In this document: positions 9,562 through 21,970 of the stretch, one piece after another
Position numbering within the stretch: position 1 is the stretch's first letter
How the letters are laid out: every line of letters begins with the position of its first letter
NCBI RefSeq assembly: GCF_003576645.1
Contig: NC_044923.1
Span: 1,602,602 to 1,666,601, forward strand
Source: Ipomoea triloba
Taxonomy: Eukaryota > Streptophyta > Magnoliopsida > Solanales > Convolvulaceae
Length of the DNA: 64,000 bases
Direction: 5' to 3'
The notes under the pieces: generated by a model
Seen by the model: the letters and a program-made list of their open reading frames with translations, nothing else
What the model was told of the DNA's origin: nothing
Databases searched by the model: none
Position numbers and translations under genes: made by a program

Positions 9562-12004
9562 TTAGGGTATTATAGTGACCTCTTCTTCCTCTATTCCTCT
9601 GAGAATGTGGTGAACTGCCTCTGCTATCTCATCTGCAGAACTTAGTTGGCAACCCCCTTCCACCTGCACATTTTCATAATTAACACTACCAATCATTTCC
9701 ATTTTCATAACAAAATAATTACCACAATAAATATATAGATTTCTAATCGAGAACCAACCTTAACTTGCGAACTGCGAACTTGTGAAGCATTGAACTGCAA
9801 CTACTACATGATTGCATGCACTGCTACGGCTCGCAGACATGCCGGGAGGACCTTGGACTGCAATTAATCCGAATGCAGTGCAATCATGTAGTAAGTGCAG
9901 TAAAACCCTTCACAAGTTAAGGTTGGTTCTCACTTGATTATAGACCCCTATATATATATATATTTGACACACTTTTTTTATCTAACTATAAATTAAACTT
10001 TCTTAATCCATCAATCAAATCAGACATCCCAGCCTAATTGTAACACATTTGAATGATATTTATATTCTTGTTCATATTTGTATATATTTACATGCTTTTG
10101 AAAATGGAAATCATTTTAATTCTCCCTCATATTAACAAACATAAATCAAGAAAAAAAAATAATGGGAAATGGCTCATGTTTCCATGTGATGATTAAGTCC
10201 ATAAAGCCGGCCATTTCTAAAAAGTAGATTCTTGCATATATATTCTCCAGTCATTTTCACTAAAAATTTTTAGTTAAAATTAAAATTCTCCTTACATATT
10301 CATTAAAAAAAAAAAAAAACCTATTTTTTTTAGATGACAAGAAAAACGCCATAATTCTTTTGAGGATGACTAAATCCAGTCTTGTAACACTAGTTAAGAA
10401 AGGACCACAAAAAAAGTAAACCAACTTAAGTTATTCATAGCTGACCGGTTCAAATTGAATAAATTAAGTAAAAAGTGAAGTTAATTACTTAATTAAGAAA
10501 AATTAGAAGAAAAGAGAAAGAACAGTTTTTTATGTACCTTAGCGCTGATAGAATAGAGAACCAAACGATCGAAGGTGGTGACATTAAGGTGGAGAACAGA
10601 CATGCACATTATTGTCTGAAAGGCGGCCACCATTTTCGACAGCTGCCGAGCTTTTCTCCTCGGCGACAGAATTCGAACGTTTGCATGCGTTTCGATCAAC
10701 GTTACTTCGATGTCGGCGGTGGCCGCCGTGGTTTTAGAGGTGCATTTGTTGGGAATCAACGGCGGCGACGAGCACGTGTACTGTGGGTACGCGAAGAATT
10801 GCCAAAATGGGTTCACGACGGAGCCGGAGGCGACGGCTAAGTCATCGGTCTTGCAGGTTGCCGTTGCACCGTCGCCGGCGGCCGGTTGTTGTTGCCGTTG
10901 TAATCGGAGCTTTTCAGCTTCCAGGGATTGCAAGAGATGCTCTAATTCTTTCACAAATTCTATAGCGCCTCCAACTATTGAGGCTTGGTCACCCTACACC
11001 ACAAATTTTTAGGGTTCATATAAGATTTTTCTTTCCTGAAAAATCTGCAACTACTACCCAAAGTATGTACATGATAAATTTAATCTGAATTATTTATAGC
11101 TGACTTAAAATAAGTCAACAATCTAACTAACTTGGTTGGTTGTCTATTCTGGTAAGTTTTATTGGAAAATAGTATTTGTACACACATTTTTTACCCTCAC
11201 ACACAAAATATAGACATTTATATTGAGACCAACATAAAAAAGTGACTCATCAGTGCCTAACACATTAAAAAATAAAATTTAAGGAGCAAGATTTGAAAGT
11301 TCATGTAGCAAAACTTGTTTTTATTGGATATATATAATCATATGTATAATTGTACTGAATAAAAATTAGGGTGAAAAAGTAAGAAAAAGGTAGGTTTGAG
11401 TATGAGTAGAGGCAGTATTGACTCTTTGTATTTCAGTAGGTTGAGAAAGTATTATGGCCAGATATTGCATTGTAACAGAGTCCATATCACTCATAAAAAT
11501 TAAGGTGAAAAAGTTTTTTTTTTTTTCAACAAAATCTAAGCTAGTAAATATGCAATATAGAAATGAATGAATGAATATGAATACCCTTTGGACATAAGAT
11601 TCCGGCATGAGAGACCGGAGCACGGCGAGGTGTTCATTCATCTGTTTCCGGCGGTTTCTCTCCACGACAATGTGCGTCATCCTCTGAGTCTCAGCCTCCT
11701 CTTTATTCTTACAAACCTTCGGCCGCCTCCGCCGCTTCTTCCGCCCCCCGCCGCCACCTCCTTCCCGCCCCTCCGCCTCCCCCACCAATAAATTACCGTC
11801 CCGCCCGGCCACCACGGCGGAGCAACCGCCATTTAAACCACCACCCACGCCGCCGGCGGTCAAATCTTGAATCTCCGGGCAGGCGTTTTCCGAGAAGAAG
11901 CCGTTATTTCCGGCGCCGGCGCCGGCGGACAGCGTGGCATCGTAGAATATGAAATTGAAGGGGTCATTATTGCAAGGAGTGGTAGAAAGTGCTTCCAAAG
12001 CCAT
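9562..12004 (-). CDS. bHLH transcription factor, bHLH94/96 group (subgroup Ia)
   Basis: Three exons on the minus strand: 12004-11585, 10993-10538 and 9663-9562, joined in frame to 325 aa. Splice sites are AGG/gtattc..tag/GGT and AAG/gtacat..gcag/GTG. The protein has a glycine-rich N-terminal half, a basic patch ([10 protein letters not shown], residues 87-96) and a bHLH domain of about 108-160. Its H111, E115 and R118 form the H-E-R pattern for E-box DNA binding. A C-terminal ACT-like region ([15 protein letters not shown].., ending [14 protein letters not shown]) follows. The MALEAL start and [20 protein letters not shown] core place it with Arabidopsis bHLH94/96 and near SPCH, MUTE and FAMA. 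Its exact role is not determinable here. Confidence 0.92.
9741..9942. repeat. Foldback element inside bHLH intron 2
   Basis: Perfect 19-bp inverted arms GAGAACCAACCTTAACTTG (9749-9767) and its complement (9913-9931). Inside these, a second well-paired block of about 40 bp (9779-9824 against 9875-9916) contains CTACTACATGATTGCA and its complement. The loop is about 50 bp. A transcript in either direction would form a long imperfect hairpin. It is most likely a MITE; a microRNA-like precursor is possible but unsupported. Confidence 0.7.
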
Positions 12005-13723
12005 ATCTAATCTCTCTCTCTCTCTCTATACTTTAATTTCTGCAGAATCTATACATACAGAGTTGAATTTTGGTGGTCTTCAATGGCTACTTCTCATATA
12101 TATCCTCCATTCTTCTGCAAGAATCGAAAAGGCTTCAATTATTTTTTTTTATAGTTCATTATCAGCAGCTAGCATGCAGCATATTGTTTCTGCAGGAACA
12201 TGAAAGAGAGAGAAGAGAGAGATTGGTGTACTTAACTCTCTTTTTTTGACACACTTTTTGAAGCTGAAAAGCACAACACAATATGCTCTGATATAGTCCT
12301 GCCCTCTATGGAGTCTACCTAGTCTTGAGTCTTTGTACCAACCTAATCCCCAAGAGTCCCCGCCACTCTTATCCCTAGTCTTCATAGAGGATCTTGTGAC
12401 AAATAATATATTTACTTCGTCTCATTTTACTGTCTTATTTTCCTTTTCAATTTGTCTCAAAATGCTGTTCTCTTTCCAAAATTAAACAACCGTCATTTTA
12501 CTTTTTTTCATTTTACCCTTATGAGTTTCCATTCTTTGTTACTTTTATTTTCAAAAGTGATAGCAATTGAAAAATACATAACATTTACAGAGGTACTTTA
12601 GTTCCTTAAAAAGCATGCAAAAATTAATGTGACAATCAATTCGGAAGGAGTATTAATTTTTTTAAATTAATTAATCAATTGATTAGTACTCCGAGGACAA
12701 AATGTTTCATTTAGACCTCACAAGCGGACAAAAAAGTGCAATTAGCTCATTTAGAAATTTAAATTAACGCCATGTATGCGAAAGCTAAATTAATGTTAAA
12801 TTTGGGACGATAAAGAAGACAATCGGACAAGGTTGCCTTCGTTGGTCTTTATTGACAATTTTTTTTTTACTTCTTCAAAAAAGATTTTGTATATATATAT
12901 ATAGAGAAGAGATTTTATATTTTTTAAAAAAATCCTAGTCAGCTAAACCAACACCACATCATATATCAATCAATATCAACTCTTAAAAAATTCACAAGAA
13001 ATCTAATATAGCATTAATTTACTATCAACTCATCTTTTTAAATGAGCTAATTAATTAAATGTACTTTTTTTTACCTACTTTTGGAATCTAAATATAGCTT
13101 ATTTATTTATTTATTTAAGGTATTCAATTGCACTATTCTGACTTCTCCGCCGAAGCTAATACCTTTTTATAATTACACATTTTGTGTCTTACATTTTCAT
13201 GTGTTTAATATCTCATTTTCCTGATTTTGTGCTACTTAAAAATAATCAAGGTTAAAAATAATTGAATACAACCAATTAATTAGTTGAGACGTCGAGAGTT
13301 CAAACCCCTTACAATTAGGGCCTGTTCAGGATACGCTGTAGTTTGACAAAAAAACACAGGATAATCTTTATCTATTATAACATTTAACATATTTCCTCAT
13401 TATGAAAAAAAAAATCGAATGATAATATAATTTGCAATATATTTATGAGATGAAGAAATAGTGTTAGTTTTTTTTTTTTTTAAATTAATTAGGAATAAAT
13501 TTTATTTTTTTTTAAAGAATTAGGAATAAAATTAAAAAACGGAACATATATAAATTATTGTTTTTGTACTGATAAGTTTCGTCCCCACACTGCTCAATAT
13601 TTGTGAGAGAAGTCATAAAGGCGGTGTTTTGTTTGGGTTCCCATTTTGACAAATGTAGTCAGACCATACTGCCACTGATTTTGTGTTTGCAGATAAAAAG
13701 GATGGCCCAACTCTATATTATAA
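12005..13723. other. bHLH upstream region and intergenic DNA
   Basis: Positions 12005-12390 would hold the bHLH leader and promoter. A CT-rich run (12011-12030) lies just before the start codon. No convincing TATA box was fixed. The rest is AT-rich intergenic DNA without recognisable genes. Confidence 0.4.
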
Positions 13724-13740
13724 TAATATCAACAATTTCT

Positions 13741-14089
13741 TCTTTTTTTTTTTTTTGAGAATAAAACATAACATTAATTCAAGTCCGAAATCAAAGCATT
13801 ACAAAGAAAAGGTGGCGAAACAGAAAGCCACTCGGAGCAACCAGTACTAGAAACGGCTTGCCTAGCTATAGCATGAGCAACACCGTTCGCTGATCGCTTT
13901 ACAAAGGATAAAAACACATGCGAAAAGTCGCACAACACGTTTTTAATGTCATTTAGAATTACATGAAATGATGATTCTCCTAGAAACGAATTGAGACTGT
14001 TAACAACCTGTAGAGAATCCGTCTCTATGTAGACTTTATCAAGGCTTAAACTTTTAATCCAGCTTACTGCCTCCCTTATAGCAGTAGCT
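13741..14089 (-). mobile_element. 5'-truncated LINE (L1 type), RNase H end
   Basis: On the minus strand this reads about 100 codons of an RNase H-like domain typical of plant L1 LINEs (ETDSLQVVNSL, later KRSANGVAHAIAR). It then has a stop codon, a short 3' tail and a poly(A) run (poly-T at 13745-13756 on the plus strand). The insert is bounded by an exact 17-bp target-site duplication, TAATATCAACAATTTCT, at 13724-13740 and 14090-14106. That, plus 5' truncation and poly(A), is the signature of target-primed reverse transcription. The intact duplication suggests a fairly recent insertion. It is not functional. Confidence 0.93.
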
Positions 14090-14106
14090 TAATATCAACA
14101 ATTTCT

Positions 14107-15330
14107 AAGGCCCCGAAGATGTCATGTTATACTTGGTATAATTATGTAAATGCATGCAATGAATTGTATCGAATATTATTAATACTTAATTGTGTTAATA
14201 ATACTAAATAATTGATACAATTTACTACACCTGTGTATTTTTATTAGGTACAACATGACACCTGTACAGTCGTGCAAATGTGTAGTAAATTATAGTGTGC
14301 ATGTCCTGTTAATAACATCATATCAATAATGCTAATCATATCTAATAGCGTAAATTAGATGAGGTTTAGGGATAATTGATATGGTGAAATGGGTAAAGTA
14401 GACTGAGTGTATATAGATAAAATGTCAACCGGTTAGTGCTTTAGTGGAGAGACGCACTATAGGTGATTGGGCACAATATTTGATCAAAATGTATGCGATG
14501 AAGTGAATACAATATGCCCTTTTGAGTGATGAGGCCAACCGAACTATTTATATTATACATGAAGTCGATCGACCTATATATATACTAAATTTGTCCAATG
14601 TTATGCTTCCCCACGTCTTTCCTTGACTAGCTCGTCAGGCTAGCTAGTCAACCTAGCTATTCTTGGCCTCGAGTCATGCTTTTCTGCTCTACCACACATG
14701 TTCGACCTCTTGCTCTGGCCAACTATGTTGACCTAGTAGTGCAGGCCAGCCAACTATTCGAACAACGGAGTAGATATATTATATCCTATCCTCGATACAA
14801 CTCATTATTGCACCTGCATATTTATACCAAGTACATCATGGTACCAGTAGCGATGTTAATCAGCACTTTAAAGATTCCAAAAACATTACATTATTAAGCA
14901 TATATAACCATTTTTTCTACTATTCAATAATCACGTCAATTTTGAGCTTTATTTGAAAACCATTTGACCTAAATAGTTATTAGACTAAAATTTGAGAGTT
15001 GATTAAGAGAATTGAATTGAATTGAAGGAGGACAATTTTGGTGTTACCCCACAACTGATATATGCATATTATTATGTACAAACAACACCACAAGCAGCTT
15101 TGCAAAAGCTACTGCTACTCTTCACGTTCCACAATTTTAATATTATTATATTTGCTTTCATTTGGATATATAGTAGAGATTTTGCAAGAGCTGACTGTCC
15201 CCCACCGCTCAACCACAATTCCCTATATCTACATGCATGTATCACACAACATTATTATATCTAAAAATTCTATAATATTTTTTTTTTATGAGAAAATTGG
15301 TCGCCGAAATTTAAAAGTTATTTTGAATTC
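14107..15330. other. AT-rich intergenic DNA
   Basis: No gene recognised. Short open frames at 14676-14897 and 15022-15337 have no domain or coding character. Confidence 0.4.
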
Positions 15331-15334
15331 TAGA

Positions 15335-15480
15335 TGAAACCTTTAGGTTGCAAAGGATTATAATGAGGTAGACAAACCTAGATTATCTTCAACTGACCAC
15401 CTCAAACCAAAAGAGCTAATAAAAGCTTCTCATGAGGAGTTGAAAAATTCTATAAGTTGAAATAGTCAGAATGTTAAATT
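15335..15480 (-). repeat. SINE-like family S1 copy
   Basis: Degenerate match to S1: GAGGTAGACAAACCTAGATT, ACTGACCACCTCAAACCAAA, then GCTTCTCATGAGGAGTTG. Same orientation as the copies near 8 kb. Confidence 0.45.
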
Positions 15481-15689
15481 ACTATAAATATGAAATGTAA
15501 TGTTGTTTTTATGAATAGTGAAAGTAAAATTTTGTAACTCATCAGTTTAGAGTAGTTGGTAAGTGAACTCTTAATACAATTAGTGCAATCTCAATAGTAG
15601 GAAATTTTTTGTTGTTTTTATCGGGACAACTAAGAAAGAGAAAGAGGGGGGGTGGGGGGGGAGGGAGCAAAAAAAGGGGAAAAGATTAA

Positions 15690-15845
15690 CGCGCCGGGTG
15701 GCAATACTAGGCGCGTCGGAATTAGCGACGAGGATATTTCCGGATACCCAAAATGGTCGGAAAAGTGATCGGAATAGTTGTTTCCCACCCGATTAAGGCT
15801 ATTTCCGATCACTTTTGGGTGGTCGGAAATTCGTTGATTTCCACG
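15690..15845. repeat. Inverted-repeat fragment with GTCGGAAA motifs
   Basis: Left part ATTTCCGGATACCCAAAA..AGTGATCGG (about 15736-15771) pairs with CCGATCACTTTTGGGTGGTC..GGAAAT (about 15807-15832). The motif GTCGGAAA occurs several times, and the stretch is GC-rich compared with its surroundings. Such TCGGAAA repeats are common in subterminal regions of plant CACTA transposons. No CACTA terminus was found, so only a fragment is claimed. Confidence 0.45.
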
Positions 15846-16504
15846 CAAGTCTTCTGCAGCAGTTTTGCCTTCCTTCCTTTCTCTCTCCCCTGGGCACACA
15901 ACAAACTCACATTTACAGGAGAAAAAACACTCAAAAAATCATCCCTCTCATTTGTTAAAAATGAATCCATTGATTATTTACTATTAGGGTTGCTCTTACA
16001 AGGTCGGATTATCAATAAGGGTGCACCATATTAATTAAAGAGTTATGAGATAGGTCTTCTTCAAGAGTAATAATTAAACTCTACTAGCGCAACTTAAACT
16101 GAATTCAAATTAGTTTCACGGAACTCTCCTCAACTAAAAAAACCCCGGCATATATAGTCATTCAACAACAACTATTGCACCAACAAGGGTTGCACTCGCA
16201 AAAAATATGCAATTCTATTCTATTGTTCGAAATTATTTTATTTACAAAAATAGCATTCCCATTATTTTAATCCACATTGTTATTGTCTGACATTATATTA
16301 TCATACAATTTCCTTTATCATACTACATGTTAGTTCTTGATTAGTTGCTTTCGTACTGCATGATCCCCAGAATCATAAAATTAATGAATTAGTCAATCAA
16401 TGCATGCATGGACTTGTAACAGTAATACGTCATTACACGATTTAGGAAAAACCGAAAAACATCATCCTAGGCAAAAATTTACAATCACTGATTTGTGACT
16501 TTAA

Positions 16505-16787
16505 GAGCATCCACATTAGCGAATTTTAGATGTTTTTACAGATTTTGATGCACATCTAGAAGAGATAGAAGATTTAGAGTTTTAAGAAGACCTGATTTTT
16601 ATCTGCACAGTAAGCCCACCAAAGCTGAAAAGATGTGTTTGTCGTGCGAAGCGCACTAAAAGCGTCCAGCCAGGAGCGTAATTTCCTTTGTTTTTTTTTT
16701 CTTCTTCTATCCATTCTCTCTCTCATGTTCTATTTACTAGCCACACCTGTAAAAATTCCTCAAAATTTATGCCTATTGAAGATGCTC
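16505..16787. mobile_element. Harbinger-like MITE, 283 bp
   Basis: Starts GAGCATCCACATTAGCG and ends TTGAAGATGCTC. The terminal GAGCATC is a perfect inverted repeat, and both sides carry the trinucleotide TAA (16502-16504 and 16788-16790), as expected of PIF/Harbinger-type MITEs. There is no coding capacity. A related element with the same ends lies at 57400-57758. Confidence 0.75.
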
Positions 16788-16794
16788 TAATCGA

Positions 16795-16925
16795 CAAAAG
16801 ACTACAAAATGGTAAATCAGTTTATGTTGTCTATAATTGATCTACTCAAATTGAAAAACTAATATGACACGAGAAATTAAATTTGTTATCAAATTAATTG
16901 CCTTACTAATTCGATTGGTATTGCA
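16795..16925 (-). repeat. SINE-like family S1 copy
   Basis: Immediately follows the MITE. It reads GACAAAAGACTACAAAATGGTAAATCAG, then TTGTCTATAATTGATCTACTCAAATTG, an old S1 copy missing its tail. Confidence 0.4.
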
Positions 16926-17339
16926 TCTAGAAAAGCGTTATCTATCCATATCAGTGTCAAGCTAGCTAATGCTCACCACAGATTCAAATAATTCATAGGA
17001 GGAAAAAAACATAACATAATATATTGTCTTGTAGGAAATCTTCAAATGACATTTCCCAAGAATCGTACAATGTCGAGGATAATGATGTCTCTTGGAGCTT
17101 TGTGTGTTGGATTATGAAACAAAGTTAAAACTACTTCACACAACACAACCAAGTCACCACTGCAGGCAGCAGACTAGAAGTTCGATTCCCAACAACATCT
17201 TAGAGCTAACGCTTCCCAAGTTAAAATTTGGGCTCTTGGACTATCCTAGTTGACGGAAGTGTAGAGATGAATTCCTTGTGCACAGGGTCAACGACAGGAG
17301 CTAACTTAGAGACTGCTTGGGCGACTCGCGATTTATTTC

Positions 17340-17632
17340 CTCCAGATTGTTCATTCGGTATTCCGGTTGACCGGTTCTATACTTCTATCGAATTCGGATC
17401 CGGTTGACCACTTTACCCGTTTTATCAAATATTCAAATGTAAATATTCATTTTTTATTTTAGTTCAGATGATTTAGCCCGCCTGATTAATCCGACAACCC
17501 GAAGTTTAGGTTTAGGGCTAGCCTGAATTCGAGAATAAAATAATAAATTAACCGACAGCCCGAATCCGATAAGCCCGACAACCCGACAAGGTTAGCCCGA
17601 AACCGACAGGACTGGCCCAATTGACATCCCTA
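17340..17632. mobile_element. Repeat fragment with GCCCGA motifs
   Basis: Contains repeated CCCGAC/GCCCGA motifs (AGCCCGACAACCCGACAAGG and similar) and ends TTGACATCCCTAC, a combination common in a widespread plant TIR repeat. The opposite end near 17340 (GGTATTCCGGTTGACCGG) is less clear. No coding potential. Confidence 0.35.
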
Positions 17633-17800
17633 CCTCCAACAACTCTTAGGCAGAGGGTCTAGGGTTCGATTCTTGCCAACACCCTTTGGGTCGATCCCGT
17701 CACACGGATCTCGCTAGTGCGATTTACTTCTCATGTGTGGTTTACAGGCTATTACGTAAAAGTTGAGTTTATACCCGGAACTTCATTGCTAAACTACCTT
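17630..17800 (+). repeat. SINE-like family S2 copy
   Basis: Contains a good B-box-like GGGTTCGATTCTTGCCAACA, then GGGTCGATCCCGTCACACGG, then GTGCGATTTACTTCTC..GGTTTACAGGCTATTACG. It is one of the better S2 copies in the window. Confidence 0.5.
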
Positions 17801-20104
17801 CCAAATACAAATTTCAGTTTTCAGTTAGGTCAACATGACAACATGCATGTCAAACATATTCTTTAGGCTGACATTTAAATCCAGAAAATTCTCAGTTGAA
17901 GAGGAAAACCATATCTGTACATTTCTTGGGCATAATCAATCCTTAAAACCTATGATCCTAAGTCTCATATGCCTTTGCATCAAACCCTGGATCAGTGCTA
18001 TCCGGGCTACACCCGTAAAGTTTGACTCTTACTCGAAAGAATGTCAGATTGTGCACACGTACAAGAGCATATCTTCCAACCTTACGGAGTCCCTCCAATT
18101 CAAAGCAATCCTTTTCAATACTATTCTATGTAAATGTTATATGCAATGCAGTGAAGATACAAACAGTATTTTCCAGTCACATACCGAAAATCAAAACGCG
18201 GGAACTGGCTTGGAAGCTGGAATATCTAGTCCTAAAAGCGTTAAAGTTACCTGTAATGTTCAGACAGATGTGTTGCTCGCTGAATTGCTTTCGGTACTCC
18301 AGAGACTTCCCGATGCCAAATAAGTTTCACGAGAAGAGCTCACGAAACATGACACAAAATGATGTCTCAAATCTGCAAAATGGTTAGACAAGAAAGAGCC
18401 TTCTCGTTCGCCTTTTCTTTTTGCACATTGCAACAGAGTATATGAATTTACATAAGTTGACGAGCCTTACAAGTATGATGAAACATACACTTATTCTTTC
18501 TTCATCAAGATCACCTCATTGCTGCAATACAATCAACTGTTCGAGCATTAGCTGGACAAATGACTGTAATATAGAGCTTAAAAATTAATCCTCCTAGACA
18601 GACAATTTCAGACGAAGAAACACCTAAGTAATCCCGCAAAACACAGTAAAAAATCCACGATCAAAGTATGAAGCAAAACCTTAATTCACTGCAAAAGCCA
18701 TATGTTTATAACATCAATAATCTCGAGATCTCATATCATAGTAGATTTGAATATGTTGAGAGGCAAAACACACAATATGCTGCAAAAACGAAACTCAAGC
18801 TTCACGAAACACAAAATTTACTATATGACAAAGAAATCTTTTTTTACGCCTTACTCTGATAAAGACAAATGTGTAAATCTCAACCCATAACTATTACTAG
18901 AAATCTTATCAGGCACAACCATTAAGCTTTGATATGATATTAGTAGAAATATCAATCCATAAAGCGGTTTAGCTGCATTTCCATAGTACTGCATTAGTCT
19001 CGAAACATCTAAAAGAAAGAAAGAAAGAAAGGGGAACACAAACAACGGACACTCAATGTTTCCAAACTGCAAAGGATGCTGCTTAAGTAATGCAAATCAA
19101 AGACCATAGTTAATAGTATAGGAAAGTATGCTCAGACAATCTCACTAGATTGGCTAACAAATAGGAATATTTTCGTCAGTTGTGCAATCTAATATAGTAA
19201 CAAGAAGTTATTGCATTTCCCTAGAGTAATAACAATAGTAGGAAAAAAAATTAAATTCTGTTTTACCGTTTTGATGAGAAAAAATGGGTAAAGCATAGAT
19301 ACATAAAGTCAAGGTGCACCCTCTCATATAGCATCCATAAAAATAAATTAAAAATTAAAAATAATAAGAGCAATATTTGAGAGCGTCGCTTCTACAACTC
19401 AGGCATGCATGCTCAGAGCAGCACAAATACAAAGCCAGAAGTTCATACATTTCTTGCCATCGAGACTAAAAATCAAATCAAGCATTGAAATTTAACAATA
19501 GTAGTGAGAGTATAAAATATTTTTAAATAAGATCATGGAAAACAAGGCGCATTTTTTCTTAAGAATATGCAAACAACCTACAATAGAGAATACTTGTCAC
19601 AGAAAGAAAAAATGCAAATGCTCAGTTGCTCACACAAACAACTAGCACGATATATTTAATGACACCATGCAAAATATTTGTTCTCTATTTCCTGTTCACA
19701 ATGCATAACTGCATAAGACAATTCAGAACCTCAAAAGAAACTCCAAATAATCTATATCAGTAAACCCTTAATAACATCAATAATTGCATATGCATATCAC
19801 ACTCCGGTTCAACTTAATTCTATAGATTAACCTGCATTCCAGTACAACTATGAACTATGGGACCTCCAATCATCCTAACTAACAGTCACATAATAAAAAA
19901 CATATAACAGAAAACATGTGTTGTCAACAAACTTTCACACATATGCAAAGATGCAAGCAGATCAGCACTCAGCAGGACTACTGCACATTCATTTATTAAA
20001 TATTCTATATGGATTTAAATGGAAAAATTTTCAATGAGGATCTATACGTACTTTCTCACACTACTTTTCTAGTCATAACTAGCAAGTTCTCAATTTCAAT
20101 AGTC
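17801..20104. other. Intergenic DNA or distal 3' region of the ITPK gene
   Basis: No confident gene. Minus strand 18372-18260 could be read as a small terminal exon (35 codons after a TTTTGCAG acceptor, ending TGA). I found no partner exon and no family match, so it is not called. Plus-strand open frames at 17835-18387 and 18668-18890 look accidental. The composition is AT-rich and A-rich. Confidence 0.35.
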
Positions 20105-20875
20105 CATCAATCCAGGAACATAGATATAATAGGGATGTTTCTTTTAACAGTAAATTTTAGATGCATATTGAAAATGTTGATCTTTCTGGAGATAAGTGTA
20201 CGGTGACAGAGAAAGAAGTTTGGGACCATGAAGGAAGAAATTTCTTCCCTATCTGTAGATTTAGCACAAATACATATCGCCCATAGACCAGACGGGGTTA
20301 TTAACTCACTAATTTTAAGTCACAGCTTGAAGGAGATCTTACGTTCTAATGTCTTCTAATTTTTGGTCCAGGAACATAGCAATAATAGGGATGTTTCTTT
20401 TAATAGTCAATTTTGGATGCATATTAACAAATGTTGATTTTTCTGGAGATAATTGTACAGTGACAGAGAAAGAAATTTGGGGCACTGAAGAAAGGAATTT
20501 CTTCACTATCGGTAGATTTAGGACAAATACATATGGCCAATAGACAGGGTAGGGTACTAGGGTGGTTAACTCACTAACTTTAAGTCACAGCTTGAAGGAG
20601 ATCTTAGGTTCCCATTTCTTCTAATTTTTTTGTTTCATTTCTTTTAAAAGTAAATTTTATATGCATATTGACACTGTTGGTCTTTCTCGAGAAACTGCAT
20701 GGTGACAGAGAAAGAAGCTTGGGACCCTGAAAGGAAGAAATTTCTTTAGTATCTGTAGATTTAGAGCAGATATATATATCTCCAATAGACAGGGTAGGAT
20801 GGTTAATTCACAAACTTTAAGTCACAGCTTGAAGGAGATCTTAGGTTCCCGTGTCTTCTAACTTTAGGTCTAGTA
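20105..20875. repeat. Tandem triplication of a ~250-bp unit
   Basis: Three successive copies (about 20105-20360, 20361-20622 and 20623-20875) share an ordered set of motifs: GGGATGTTTCTTTTAA, ATGCATATTGA, GGTGACAGAGAAAGAA, GGAAGAAATTTCTT, then TTTAAGTCACAGCTTGAAGG and AGATCTTA.GTTCC. They differ by scattered substitutions and small indels. None carries a sustained open frame. The array lies about 1.1 kb downstream of the ITPK stop codon and could lie within its 3' region. Confidence 0.8.
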
Positions 20876-21970
20876 GGGAGAGAAATTAAGAGGCCAATGG
20901 GAGAATACGTAGCTTGTTTTTCACTCTCCCGATCATTTATAAAGATTACCAGAAAACAACAGGGCAATCCAATAGATAAGAAACAGAAAAAAGAGCAGTG
21001 CACTTCGGGTTTTCTTTAAATAACTATTTAAGTGCTTGAAGAAAAACTAAAGTATACGAGGCACATAATACAACAGAACAGTAACAAGGATTGCCTGCCA
21101 TAGCTAACAAAAATAATAGGACATAACTCACAGTCAAAGTAATATCATCCATGTTATATGAATTAACAATGCAACCAGGATATGGAAACAGATAAAAACT
21201 CATATTTCAAGCTTCACAAGTAGCCCGACGTTGAATTATAGTTTTCCATTGCAAGAATATCTAGCATCAGATACATTTCATTCAGAATCATACATGAAAT
21301 AAATAGGTTTTGAAACAAGATCTAAACCCTTAAGGTAAGATATGTATAGTATTTCCAGCCCCCCTTGGCAATATATAACTCCAGAAAGGGAATATTCCTA
21401 GAACATCCTCATTTCAACTTCCATGAGTCACCAATATTATAAAGGGTCTTTAAAGCCAATCAAATGGGGTAGGGGGGACACGGATGGGATCCACCAATGG
21501 TGCATATAATGGATAAGCTGAAAAGATACATAGTGTTTGCTGTTAAACATAAAACAACATAACATATAAGCTATAACATTTTCTACCAAGCACAACACGC
21601 ATGCAACCTCTTATCAATAACAAAAATAAAAGATGACAAACCAGAAAAATCCATTGATCAAAGTTATCAAAGGCAGAGGTTTAAGATATTTTCTGAGCCA
21701 GGAAATACATTTGCCTTGAAGGAAAACTTAGCTTTCCTAGAAAAGAGTATTTGCAAAGTACCTATCTCCACTGCAAAGATGGAATTGTACATTTCAACAA
21801 AGAACTTTCATGGGGCCAGAACAAAGCCAAGAACCTAGTTATTACTGCTGTACTAACTCTCTACCTAAAAGAAAAACCTGCAAACCAAGAGAAAGATCAA
21901 AGATCACTATCTTTTAGCAATTTTTTTTTTCTGACCAAACCTTGGAATTTGCACGGCCGGTGCCACATCC
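20876..21970. other. ITPK 3' flank
   Basis: Downstream of the minus-strand kinase gene. No other gene is recognised. The part nearest 21970 should contain its 3' untranslated region. Confidence 0.4.

Noticed and set aside
10532..11012. Plus-strand open frames opposite the bHLH exons (also 11567-11791)
   Set aside because: Antisense shadows of the GC-rich bHLH coding exons.
18260..18372. Possible terminal exon on the minus strand (about 35 codons after a TTTTGCAG acceptor)
   Set aside because: No partner exon or family match could be found; chance is adequate explanation.
17835..18387. 162- and 121-codon overlapping open frames on the plus strand
   Set aside because: No recognisable domain, no flanking splice pattern and skewed composition; likely accidental.
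20009..20543. Open frames within the 250-bp triplication
   Set aside because: They appear in two repeat units but not the third and are broken by indels between units.
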